Positions 26,746 to 34,970 of a stretch of DNA of 64,000 nt are shown piece after piece. The stretch is taken from assembly GCA_963842155.1 (NCBI GenBank), contig CAWJFP010000008.1:55319-119318 (forward strand), in the 5' to 3' direction. Made by a program: the position numbers and the translations under genes. This DNA comes from CAWJFP01 sp963842155. Lineage in GTDB: Bacteria > Pseudomonadota > Alphaproteobacteria > JACZXZ01. The first letter of the stretch is position 1. Every line of letters starts with the position of its first letter. The notes below the pieces were generated by a model. It was not told the DNA's origin and searched no databases. It worked only from the letters and a program-made list of their open reading frames with translations.

Positions 26746-27951
26746 GTGACCTCGCAGGAAAGCGCACTTACCCCGTCTGAGCGATTGGTGGCTGGCCTTT
26801 GCCATCGGTCCTTTCTGCGTCTCTGGACCCACCGCAATCCGAAGGGGAAGAAGGGAAAGGAGTTGTGTGACTGCCTCATCGTCTGTGATCGGGACGTCGT
26901 CATTATCTCTGTGAAGGACTGTGCTTATCGCAACACTGGCGACACCACTGGTTGGCAGCGATGGAAAAAGAAGGCGATCGAGGAATCCATGTCCCAAATT
27001 GCCGGTGCGGAGAGGTGGCTGGCGACCATCGATCATGTCGAACGCGCCGACGGAAGGATTGTGCAGCTTCCGCCTCATGATGTGCGGCAATACCACCGCA
27101 TTGCGGTAGCCCTCGGCGCAAATGGCGAAGTCCCGGTCGAATGGGGCGACAAGGGCAAGGGGTTCATCCATTTGTGCGACGAGCGCAGCCTGGAGGCCAT
27201 CTTCGCTTCCCTCGATACGATCACTGACTTCGGCAAGTTCCCTTCTGACACCGAGGCTTTGTTCGCCGGCGGCACCCGGATCATTTTTTCCGGCGGCGGA
27301 ATCGAAGATCTACTCGCGCTATACCTGGGGTGGGGGGAGAAGTACAGCCTCCCTGGCAGTACGGATGGCGCGTTGCCTGATCTGATGCTCTTGGAAAACG
27401 ATTTGTGGACCGGCCTGTCCTCGTCCGAGGATTTCAAGCAAAGGCAGAAGGATCGGGAGGTTTCCTATGCCTGGGATCGCCTGATCGAGCACTATACGGA
27501 TGACCTATTGACCGATGGCATGTTCGACTTTCAAGCCAAGGAGGTCACCCAGGATCAGCTCGCGCTGATCGAGATGGCGAAACAGCCGCGGCACAATCGC
27601 GCGCAGCTCGCCAAGGCGCTTCTCGACTATCTTTCCAATTCCAAATCTGCCGCCAGAGTTGGGGTCGGGTACGGAGGAACAGCTTTTGTTTTCATGGCCC
27701 GCAGCAGCGGCGATAGGGACTTCAAAGTTAAGGAGTTGGCGTTGCGATGTCAGATCGTCAGGGCGCGCTGTCCAGGCGTTACCAAGGTCGTCGGCATCGG
27801 CACCGACCGACCGGGCTCCTCGGCGATCGGCTATTCCTCGGACATCGTCTATCTCGACTATCCAGAGTTTACCGACGAGCAGCGGGCGATCACCCTGAAA
27901 ATGCAGGAAGACCTCGGGTATTTCAAAGGGGTGACCTGGGGCGAAGGGTGA
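26746..27951 (+). CDS. Uncharacterised protein with PD-(D/E)xK/NERD-like N-terminus
   Basis: 401 residues from a GTG preceded by GGAGAGGAGG. Near the N-terminus a nuclease-like core is visible: GKELCDCLIV (E39, D42) then a strand VVIISVKD (K57), the spacing of PD-(D/E)xK or NERD nucleases, though the second acidic residue is Ser/Val rather than Glu. This start (LWTHRNPKGKKGKELCD) resembles unclassified proteins often seen in accessory regions. The rest has no recognised domain; the C-terminus (IVYLDYPEFTDEQRAITLKMQEDLGYF) is well formed. It follows repeat B4, has lower GC than the flanking core genes, and may be the last cargo item of the array. Confidence 0.6.
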   Translation: MTSQESALTPSERLVAGLCHRSFLRLWTHRNPKGKKGKELCDCLIVCDRDVVIISVKDCAYRNTGDTTGWQRWKKKAIEESMSQIAGAERWLATIDHVERADGRIVQLPPHDVRQYHRIAVALGANGEVPVEWGDKGKGFIHLCDERSLEAIFASLDTITDFGKFPSDTEALFAGGTRIIFSGGGIEDLLALYLGWGEKYSLPGSTDGALPDLMLLENDLWTGLSSSEDFKQRQKDREVSYAWDRLIEHYTDDLLTDGMFDFQAKEVTQDQLALIEMAKQPRHNRAQLAKALLDYLSNSKSAARVGVGYGGTAFVFMARSSGDRDFKVKELALRCQIVRARCPGVTKVVGIGTDRPGSSAIGYSSDIVYLDYPEFTDEQRAITLKMQEDLGYFKGVTWGEG

Positions 27952-28282
27952 CGGCCTTGCTCTTAAGAAAATGTGGCGGCTTTGTCTCATTGGCACGCTC
28001 TAAGCGGACATTCTGCTCCCGGCCCCATAGCGGACGATCCTCGAACCCGTCAGGGATGACCGCACCCGGTCATTATGCGAAGAATTGCGGCCTACGTGCC
28101 GGCTCCGCTTGCCGGCTGACTCCGGAACTGACGATCGGGTCTTAATGGCGTCGTAGAGATGTAATTCCAGCTCCCAACCCGCGTTGCGAAGCATGCGCTA
28201 TGAAGGCTAACCGGCTCCGGGAGACCTGATCCCCGCTCCCTACGATACCGATCAAAAGCACGCCAGCAAAGGATCACCCCGC
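27952..28282. other. Gene-free stretch closing the accessory array
   Basis: About 330 bases without a supportable gene. It contains TAAGCGGACATT (about 27998) and TAGCGGACGAT, short motifs inverse to the ATGTCCGCTT seen at 21370, which look like pieces of a dispersed rhizobial-type repeat. The cystathionine lyase stop is at its right end. Confidence 0.4.
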
Positions 28283-29453
28283 TCACACAGCCTCCAGCGC
28301 CTGGGCGAGGTCGGCGATGAGATCGTCGAGATCCTCGACGCCGACCGAGAGCCGCACCATCCCGTCGGCGATGCCGAGCGCCGCGCGCTTCTCGGGCGGG
28401 ATCGAGGCATGGGTCATGATGGCGGGATGCTCGATCAGGCTCTCCACGCCGCCCAGGCTCTCGGCAAGGGCGAAGATCTCGCAGCGCTCGAGGAAGCGGC
28501 GCGAGGCGTCGAGCCCGCCCTTGATGATCGGCCGTCACCATGCCCCCGAAGCCCGGCATCTGGCGCTTGGCCAGCTCATGCTGGGGATGGCTCGCGAGGC
28601 CGGGATAGATCACGCGCTCGATCTTGGGATGGCGCGCGAGCCAGGCCGCGATCGCGGCGGCGTTGGCGCAATGGCGCTCCATGCGCAAGGCGAGGGTCTT
28701 GAGGCCCCGCAGCGCGAGGAAGCTGTCGAACGGCCCCTGGATGGCGCCGACCGAGTTCTGCAGGAAGGCGAGCCGCTCGGCGAGACCCGCATCTTCGCCC
28801 GCCACCACCACGCCGCCCACCATGTCGGAATGGCCGTTGAGATATTTCGTCGCCGAATGCATCACCAGATCGAAGCCGAGCTCGATGGGCCGCTGGCCCC
28901 AGGGCGAGGCGAAGGTGTTGTCGCAGACGGTGATGGCGCCATGCTTGCGCGCCTGGCGCGCGACGGCTGCGAGATCGACCAGCTTGAGCAGCGGATTGGT
29001 CGGCGATTCGACCCAGACCAGGCGCGTAGCGGGCGTGAGCGCGCGCGCCAGCGCCGCCGGGTCGGCCAGATCGGCGAAGCTCACTTCGAGCCCCGCCGAG
29101 CGCTTGCGCACCCGCTCGAAGAGGCGGTAGGTGCCGCCATAGAGATCGTCCATGGCGACGACATGGCTGCCGGCGTCGAGCAGGTCGAGCACCGTCGCGG
29201 CGGCCGCCATCCCCGAGGCGAAGGCGAAGCCCGCGCGCCCGCTCTCGAGATCGGCGATGCAGCGCTCATAGGCCATGCGGGTGGGGTTCTTCGTGCGCGC
29301 ATATTCATAGCCCTTATGCACGCCAGGGCTCTCCTGGACGAAGGTCGAGGTGGCGTAGATGGGCATCATGATTGCGCCCGTCGTGGGATCCGGACTCTGG
29401 CCCGCATGGATGGCGCGGGTGGCGAATCCGGGGCGGTTCGGCTTCCTGGCCAT
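28283..29453 (-). CDS. Cystathionine gamma-lyase / gamma-synthase family PLP enzyme, one frameshift
   Basis: About 389 residues after correction. PLP-family features: YEYARTKNPTR, SGMAAAATVLDLLDAGSHV, VWVESPTNPLLKLVDL, CDNTFASPWGQRP and the PLP lysine K203 in SATKYLNGHSD. An extra base near 28530 breaks the frame after GFGGMVTA; removing it restores IIKGGLDASRRFLERCEIF and the tail RLSVGVEDLDDLIADLAQAL, with the stop at 28283. It lies 22 bases downstream of the cystathionine beta-synthase gene, so its role is most likely cleavage of cystathionine to cysteine (reverse transsulfuration), although synthase activity cannot be excluded from sequence. Confidence 0.88.
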
Positions 29454-29475
29454 GGCAACTCCCCGAGAGCGCCGG

Positions 29476-30858
29476 CTATTTCATACGCCGGCGCAGATAG
29501 TTGAGCAAATCGATGCGGGTGATGAGGCCGAGCAGCCGCTCGCCCTCGGCGACGATGGCGACATGGCCGCGCTTGAAGATCTCGAGCAGCGCCGAGAGCG
29601 GCTCGCCGGGCGCGATGAGCTCGATCTTGCGCGTCATGGCGCTCGCCACCATGTCGCGGAAGCGCTCCTCGCGATCGAACACGCGGATGAGGATGTCCTC
29701 CTCGTCGATGATGCCGACGATGCGCTCGCCCTCGACGACGGGAAGCTGCGACACGTCATGCGCCTTCATGCGGCCATAGGCGGTGAGGAGGGTGTCGTCC
29801 GGCTTCACGGTGATGGTGGCCTGCTTGCCGTGCTGGCGGGCGATGAGATCGGTCAGGTCGCCGCGGCGCTCCTGGGTGATGAAGCCCTGATCGAGCATCC
29901 AATAATCGTTGAAGACCTTGGAGAGATATTTGTTGCCGCTGTCGCAGATGAGCGTCGCCACGCGCTTGGGCGCCGTCTGCTCGCGGCAATAGCGCAAGGC
30001 CGCGGCCACGAGCGTGCCCGAGGAGGTGCCGGCCAAGATGCCCTCGCGCCGCAGGAGATCGCGGCAGGTCATGAAGGCCTCGCGGTCGGGAATGACATAG
30101 CTCTTGCGCACGCTGCTCAGATCGGCGACCGGCGGGATGAAATCCTCGCCGATGCCCTCGACGAGCCAGCTGCCGACCTCCTTGGAAACGCGGCCCGTCG
30201 CGACATAGCCCGCGATCACCGAGCCCTGGGGATCGGCCAGCACCATCTCGACCTCGGGTGCCGCGCGGGCGAAGAAGCGCCCGAGCCCGGCGATCGTCCC
30301 GCCCGAGCCCACGCCGCAGACCATGGCGTCGAGCCGCCCCTCCATCTGCGCCAGGATCTCGGGCCCCGTCGTCTCCTCATGGGCCGCCGGATTGGCCGGA
30401 TTGGCGAACTGGTTGATGTAGATCGCCCCGGCCCTCTCGCGCGCGACGCGCTCCGCCATGTCCTGGAAATAGTCCGGATGGCCCTTGCCGACGTCGGAGC
30501 GCGTGACGATCACCTCGGCGCCGAGGGCGCGGAGATGGAAGATCTTCTCCTGGCTCATCTTGTCGGGGATGACGAGGACGAGCCGGTAGCCCTTGAGCGC
30601 CGCGACCAGCGCCAGGCCGAGCCCCGTATTGCCCGCCGTCGCCTCGACGAGCGTGCCGCCGGGCTTGAGACGGCCGTCGCGCTCGGCCGCCTCGATCATG
30701 GCGCGGCCCACGCGATCCTTGATCGAGCCCCCGGGATTCTGGCTCTCGAGCTTGACGAAAAGCCGGCAGGGCCCGCAATCGAAGCGGGTGAGCTCGACCA
30801 TGGGCGTATTGCCGATGAGATCGAGCACGCTCCGCACGGCCGGGGGCGGGATTGTCAT
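29476..30858 (-). CDS. Cystathionine beta-synthase with two C-terminal CBS domains
   Basis: 460 residues. The PLP lysine is K47 in NPGGSIKDRVGRAM; the pyridoxal phosphate-binding loop GSGGTIAGLG and TSSGTLVAAALRY are present. After about residue 330 come two CBS modules (VKPDDTLLTAYGRMKAHDVSQLPVV... and LIAPGEPLSALLEIFKRGHVAIV), which in eukaryotic CBS bind S-adenosylmethionine or adenine nucleotides. It condenses serine and homocysteine to cystathionine, upstream of the lyase gene in the same operon. The start MTIPPP at 30858 is preferred over an ATG 33 bases upstream because family members begin near SVLDLIGNTPM. Confidence 0.92.
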   Translation of the reverse strand: MTIPPPAVRSVLDLIGNTPMVELTRFDCGPCRLFVKLESQNPGGSIKDRVGRAMIEAAERDGRLKPGGTLVEATAGNTGLGLALVAALKGYRLVLVIPDKMSQEKIFHLRALGAEVIVTRSDVGKGHPDYFQDMAERVARERAGAIYINQFANPANPAAHEETTGPEILAQMEGRLDAMVCGVGSGGTIAGLGRFFARAAPEVEMVLADPQGSVIAGYVATGRVSKEVGSWLVEGIGEDFIPPVADLSSVRKSYVIPDREAFMTCRDLLRREGILAGTSSGTLVAAALRYCREQTAPKRVATLICDSGNKYLSKVFNDYWMLDQGFITQERRGDLTDLIARQHGKQATITVKPDDTLLTAYGRMKAHDVSQLPVVEGERIVGIIDEEDILIRVFDREERFRDMVASAMTRKIELIAPGEPLSALLEIFKRGHVAIVAEGERLLGLITRIDLLNYLRRRMK

Positions 30859-31205
30859 CAGGGGGCTCTTTTGCCTCGAGGCCGCGAGCATAGCGGGTTC
30901 GTTTCCCAGGGCCTAGGGCGCCCGCCGCGCCGGCACGACCGGGGAAGGCCGCGCCACCACAGCTTTGTCACCAAGCGAGGGGCCGCCCCCGCGTGGGCCA
31001 TGGCCCCGCTGTCGCCCGCAACCCGGCAGGTCCAGGCCGCCTTGTCCCAGCCGGGCCCGGATGGCTCAAATGATTGTTAACGAATGCAATCCATAGTCGC
31101 AGCCAAGGCCATGTCCGCCGTTTCCGTCGCGCCCCAGCTCGTGGCACGGCGCGGGCGGCGAAGAGGCGGCGGGCCGGGCGGGCGGGCGATCGAAACGGCC
31201 GAGAC
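30859..31205. other. Divergent intergenic region between CBS and the haem-type sensor kinase
   Basis: About 350 bases holding the promoters of two divergent genes. No open frame with family features was found. A local AT-rich patch, CAAATGATTGTTAACGAATG (about 31065), stands out in GC-rich DNA and is the likeliest promoter area for the kinase. Confidence 0.4.
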
Positions 31206-32708
31206 ATGTCGAAAGTCATTTTGCAGCGACCGATCATCCTGCTCACCGGCTATCTCGCCGTCGGCATCGGCCTCATTCTCATCCAGACCTCGTTCTATGT
31301 GAACAAGGTCAAGTTGGCGGCGATCACGGAGGCTGCGGCCTCTTATTCCTACGCGATCACGACATTCCGCGATTTCTACACCACCGAGGTCGTGCCGCGG
31401 GCGGAGCGTGCCGGCGTGCTGGTGACGCATGACTATCATGCCAGGGACGACGCGATCCCGCTGCCTGCGACTTTGACCATCGAGCTCGGCGAACGCTTGA
31501 GCGCGCAGAATTCCGACCACGGCTTCCGTCTCTACAGCGACAGTCCCTTTCCCTGGCGGCGCGGCCGGGTGCTCGATCCCTTCGAGCAGGCGGCGCTCAG
31601 CGCTCTCCAGGCCGATCCGAAGGCGCCCTTCATCCGCTTCGAGACGATCGGGGGAAGGGACTATATCCGCTATGCGACCGCCGTGACGATGGGCGAGGCT
31701 TGCGTGAATTGCCACAACGCCCATCCCGATTCACCCAAGCACGACTGGAAGGTGGGCGATGCGCGCGGCGTGCAGGCGGTGACCCTCGCGGTGCCGGACA
31801 CCTCGGACATCTTCTTCGAATATCTCCTCGAATCCTCGTTCTCGCTGGTCGTGCTGGCGGGGCTCGCCGCCCTCCTCGTCACCGTCCTCTTCCGCCGGCT
31901 CGAGGGCTCGCTCCGGGAGACGCGGCGGCTCGCCGGCGTGACGCAGGAGCAGAACAAGGAGCTGGTCGTCTCCAAGGTCAAGGCGGAGGAGGCCAATCGC
32001 GCGAAGTCGGTCTTCCTCGCCAATATGAGCCACGAGCTGCGCACCCCGCTCAGCGCCATCATCGGCCTCTCCGAGGTGATGAACGGCGAGCTGCATGGCC
32101 CGCTCGGCAACGACCGATACAAGGAATATCTGAACGACATCACCCTGAGCGGCCGGCATCTGCTCAGCATCGTCAACGACCTGCTCGACATGGCCAAGAT
32201 CGAGGCCGGCAAGATGGAGATCAGCCTCGCCCCGCTTCATCTCGGCCCGGTGATCGAGACGGCGGCCCGCCTTGTCAGGCATCGCGCGGTCGATGCGGGG
32301 GTCGAGCTGCGCATCGACTCGAGCGAGGACGCGCCGGTCGTCCAGGCCGACAGCCGCGCATTGCAGCAGATCCTCATCAACCTCCTCTCCAACGCGATCA
32401 AGTTCACCCCGCGCGGGGGCCGCGTGGCGGTCGGCGCCGTCGCCGAGGGCGGGGGCGTTGCCGTGATCACCGTCGCCGACACGGGCATCGGGATCGCCGA
32501 AGCCGATATTCCGGAGGTGTTCAAGCCCTTCATGCAGGCCGACAACAGGACGTCGAAATCCTACGAGGGCACGGGCCTCGGGCTTCCCATCGCGGCCGCG
32601 CTCGCGCGCCTCAACGGCGGCAGCCTCGAGATCGAGAGCGAGCCCGGCAAGGGCACGATCGTCACCGTGCGGCTGCCGATGGCGATGGGATTGGAGAACG
32701 CCGCCTGA
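31206..32708 (+). CDS. Sensor histidine kinase with periplasmic c-type haem (DUF3365-like) domain
   Basis: 500 residues. TM1 (about 8-28) and TM2 (about 210-230) enclose a periplasmic DUF3365/Tll0287-like domain that carries a single CxxCH haem motif, C166-VNCH-170, in the sequence GEACVNCHNAHP. The cytoplasmic part has a coiled linker, HisKA with H276 (NMSHELRTPLSAIIG) and HATPase boxes (NLLSNAIKFT, DTGIGI, GTGLGLPIA). A covalently bound haem suggests redox or gas (O2, NO, CO) sensing. The start at 31206 is chosen for the signal-like N-terminus. No response regulator is adjacent. The core resembles PleC/DivJ-type kinases. Confidence 0.9.
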   Translation: MSKVILQRPIILLTGYLAVGIGLILIQTSFYVNKVKLAAITEAAASYSYAITTFRDFYTTEVVPRAERAGVLVTHDYHARDDAIPLPATLTIELGERLSAQNSDHGFRLYSDSPFPWRRGRVLDPFEQAALSALQADPKAPFIRFETIGGRDYIRYATAVTMGEACVNCHNAHPDSPKHDWKVGDARGVQAVTLAVPDTSDIFFEYLLESSFSLVVLAGLAALLVTVLFRRLEGSLRETRRLAGVTQEQNKELVVSKVKAEEANRAKSVFLANMSHELRTPLSAIIGLSEVMNGELHGPLGNDRYKEYLNDITLSGRHLLSIVNDLLDMAKIEAGKMEISLAPLHLGPVIETAARLVRHRAVDAGVELRIDSSEDAPVVQADSRALQQILINLLSNAIKFTPRGGRVAVGAVAEGGGVAVITVADTGIGIAEADIPEVFKPFMQADNRTSKSYEGTGLGLPIAAALARLNGGSLEIESEPGKGTIVTVRLPMAMGLENAA

Positions 32709-32732
32709 TCTCGCCTGCGGCGCCGGCGCCGG

Positions 32733-33980
32733 TCAGCTTGAAATCTCGCCGCTGGCCTCCTGGCCGAGCGCGGTTCCGGAGAGCAGCCTCGCGGGAAAGC
32801 CGACCGCCGCCAATGCCACGAGAATCTCCTGCACATGGAGGCGGTTGCGCGTCTCGACCACCACGTCGAGATCGGCCATGGTGACCGGCACGTCGTAATA
32901 AAGCCGGTGGTGGAACACCTCGATGATGTTGGCGCCCGTCGAGCCGATGATGCCGGCGACGCGCGCCAGCACGCCGGGCGCGTCGCTGATCTCGATGCGG
33001 ATGCGCGCGAGGCGTCCGTCGCGCGCCAGGCCGCGCATCAGGATCGAGGCGAGCACGCGCGAATCGATGTTGCCCCCGGTGACGACGAGCCCGACCTTGC
33101 GGCCGATGAAGCGGTCGGAGAAGGCGAGGAGTGCCGCGAGGCCCGCCGCGCCCGCGCCCTCGGCGCAGATTTTCTCGCTCTCCGCCATCAGCAGCACGGC
33201 CTCCTCGAGCGTCGCCTCCTCGACGAGCAGGATCTCCTTGACCAGCCTCTCGATGATCGGCCGCGTGAGCGCGCCGGGGCGCTTCACGGCGATGCCCTCG
33301 GCGATGCTGCTGCCGCCCGAGCTCGGCGCGACCCCCTCGATCGCCTGCCGCATCGAGGGGTAGAGTGCCGCCTCCACGCCGTAGATCTCGATCCGCGGAT
33401 CGAGCGCCTTCGCCGCGATGGCCATGCCGGCGATGAGCCCGCCGCCGCCGATCGGCACGACGAGGCAATCGAGGTGCCGTGCGTCGGCGAGCATTTCGAG
33501 CGCGACCGTGCCCTGACCCGCGATGATGGCGGCATCGTCGTAGGGATGGACGAAGACGAGCCCCTCCTTTTCAACCAGCATCGCCGCCTGGTCCGCCGCT
33601 TGGCTCAGATCGTCGCCATGCAGCAGGACGCGCGCGCCGAGCCGGCTGGTCTGCTCGACCTTGGTGAAGGGCGTCCCCTTGGGCATGACGATGGTCGCCG
33701 GAATGCCGAGGCGCCGCGCATGGTAGGCGACGCCCTGCGCGTGATTGCCGGCCGACGCCGCGACCACCCCGGCCGCGCGCTCGGAGGCCGAGAGCCCGAG
33801 CAGCTTGTTGAGCGCGCCGCGGTCCTTGAAGGAGCCGGTATATTGCCGGTTCTCCAGCTTGAGCGTGACCGCGCATCGCGTCACCTCGTCGAGCCGCCGG
33901 GCGGGCAGGGTCGGCGTGCGCACCACGGCGCCCGCGATCGCGGCGGCCGCCTTCCGGATATCCTCGATCGTCACGGTCAT
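32733..33980 (-). CDS. Threonine ammonia-lyase with C-terminal ACT-like domain
   Basis: 415 residues. The PLP lysine is K52 in NRQYTGSFKDRGALNKL; the phosphate-binding glycine loop is PIGGGGLIAGMA. The C-terminal ACT-like segment (RIRIEISDAPGVLARVAGIIGSTGANIIEV) matches the group annotated ilvA/tdcB type 1. It deaminates threonine (and serine) to 2-oxobutyrate for isoleucine synthesis or catabolism; the ACT-like part suggests allosteric amino-acid control. The start at 33980 (MTVTIEDIRKAAA) is chosen over an ATG five codons upstream. Confidence 0.92.
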   Translation of the reverse strand: MTVTIEDIRKAAAAIAGAVVRTPTLPARRLDEVTRCAVTLKLENRQYTGSFKDRGALNKLLGLSASERAAGVVAASAGNHAQGVAYHARRLGIPATIVMPKGTPFTKVEQTSRLGARVLLHGDDLSQAADQAAMLVEKEGLVFVHPYDDAAIIAGQGTVALEMLADARHLDCLVVPIGGGGLIAGMAIAAKALDPRIEIYGVEAALYPSMRQAIEGVAPSSGGSSIAEGIAVKRPGALTRPIIERLVKEILLVEEATLEEAVLLMAESEKICAEGAGAAGLAALLAFSDRFIGRKVGLVVTGGNIDSRVLASILMRGLARDGRLARIRIEISDAPGVLARVAGIIGSTGANIIEVFHHRLYYDVPVTMADLDVVVETRNRLHVQEILVALAAVGFPARLLSGTALGQEASGEISS

Positions 33981-34029
33981 GGCGGAGAGTAGCATGACCG
34001 CGCGCCGCCGGTCGCCTCCCGAGCAGGGC

Positions 34030-34902
34030 TCAGGCGGGCTCGAGACGCGGGCGGGGCGCGCGGCGCAAGCCGCGCAGGGCAGCCGCCAAGGCGACGGCGC
34101 CGCCGGCGAGAAGCACGAACCAGGCGGGCCGCGTTCCCGCCGAGAACATCAGATCGGCGGCCAGGATGCGCAGCGGATCGACATGGAACTTGAGCGCGAA
34201 ATAGCTTGCCTCGGCCGCGGCGGTGACGAGCGCCGCGACAACGCCAAGGCCCGCGATGCCGGCGAGCGGCAGGCGGCCTTGGGCCGTCCGCGCGACGAGG
34301 ACGCGATAGGCGAGGAGCCAGAACAACAGGCCGGCCATGACGAGCGGCTCGCTCACCTCGAGCTTCGCCTGGAGGAAATAATGGATATTGCCGAGCAGGG
34401 CGATCGCGTAGACGAGGCGGTGGAGGCGCTGCCAACGCGGGCCGCCCAGGCGGCGCATCATCCTGTCGGTCGAAGTCGCGGCGAGCGCCGAGAGGCCGAG
34501 CAAGGCGGCGAAGCCGATGGTGAGATAGAAGCGCAGAAGGATCTCGGCGGCGACCTTGCCGAGGTCGAAGGCCTCGTCGGCCGCGTAAGCGGTGAGATGG
34601 GCGAGCGCATAGGCGAAGGCGGCGACGCCGATCATGCGGCGCAGCTTGACGAGCTGCGGCCATTCGAGGATGCGGCGGAGCGGCGTGACGGCAAGCGAGA
34701 TGAAGAGGAGGCGGATCGCCCAGAGGCCGAGCGCATGAATGAGCTCGTGCAGCGGCCGCGCCCCGAGCGCGCCCGTTGCGAAGGCGATCCCGTTCCACAG
34801 TCCCGGCAGGAAAAGCGCGCCGAAGACGACGAGCTTCAGCCAGGAGAGTTGGCCGTTGCGTTCGAGCCAGGGATAGCGCGGGCGTCGGGGATTCGTTGGC
34901 AT
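34030..34902 (-). CDS. msrQ: MsrQ-type haem-binding membrane protein (YedZ family)
   Basis: About 290 residues with six or more TM helices. Family residues: His in ALGLWAIRLLFISLAVTPLRR, AFAYALAHLTAYAADE (TM with haem His), LGGPRWQRLHRLVYAIALLGNIHYFLQAK (conserved WQRLHRLVY motif). MsrQ passes electrons from the membrane to MsrP, which repairs oxidised methionines in periplasmic proteins. No msrP is adjacent, so the partner must be elsewhere or lost. An extra C-terminal part (about residues 205-290) carries two more hydrophobic segments. The start at 34902 (MPTNPRRPRYPW) is supported by the family alignment start. Confidence 0.85.
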   Translation of the reverse strand: MPTNPRRPRYPWLERNGQLSWLKLVVFGALFLPGLWNGIAFATGALGARPLHELIHALGLWAIRLLFISLAVTPLRRILEWPQLVKLRRMIGVAAFAYALAHLTAYAADEAFDLGKVAAEILLRFYLTIGFAALLGLSALAATSTDRMMRRLGGPRWQRLHRLVYAIALLGNIHYFLQAKLEVSEPLVMAGLLFWLLAYRVLVARTAQGRLPLAGIAGLGVVAALVTAAAEASYFALKFHVDPLRILAADLMFSAGTRPAWFVLLAGGAVALAAALRGLRRAPRPRLEPA

Positions 34903-34970
34903 GGCGGGATGTTCTACGCGGTCGGCGGCGCGGGCCGGCATCAATTCCGCTCACGAAGCCGCGAGCGATG

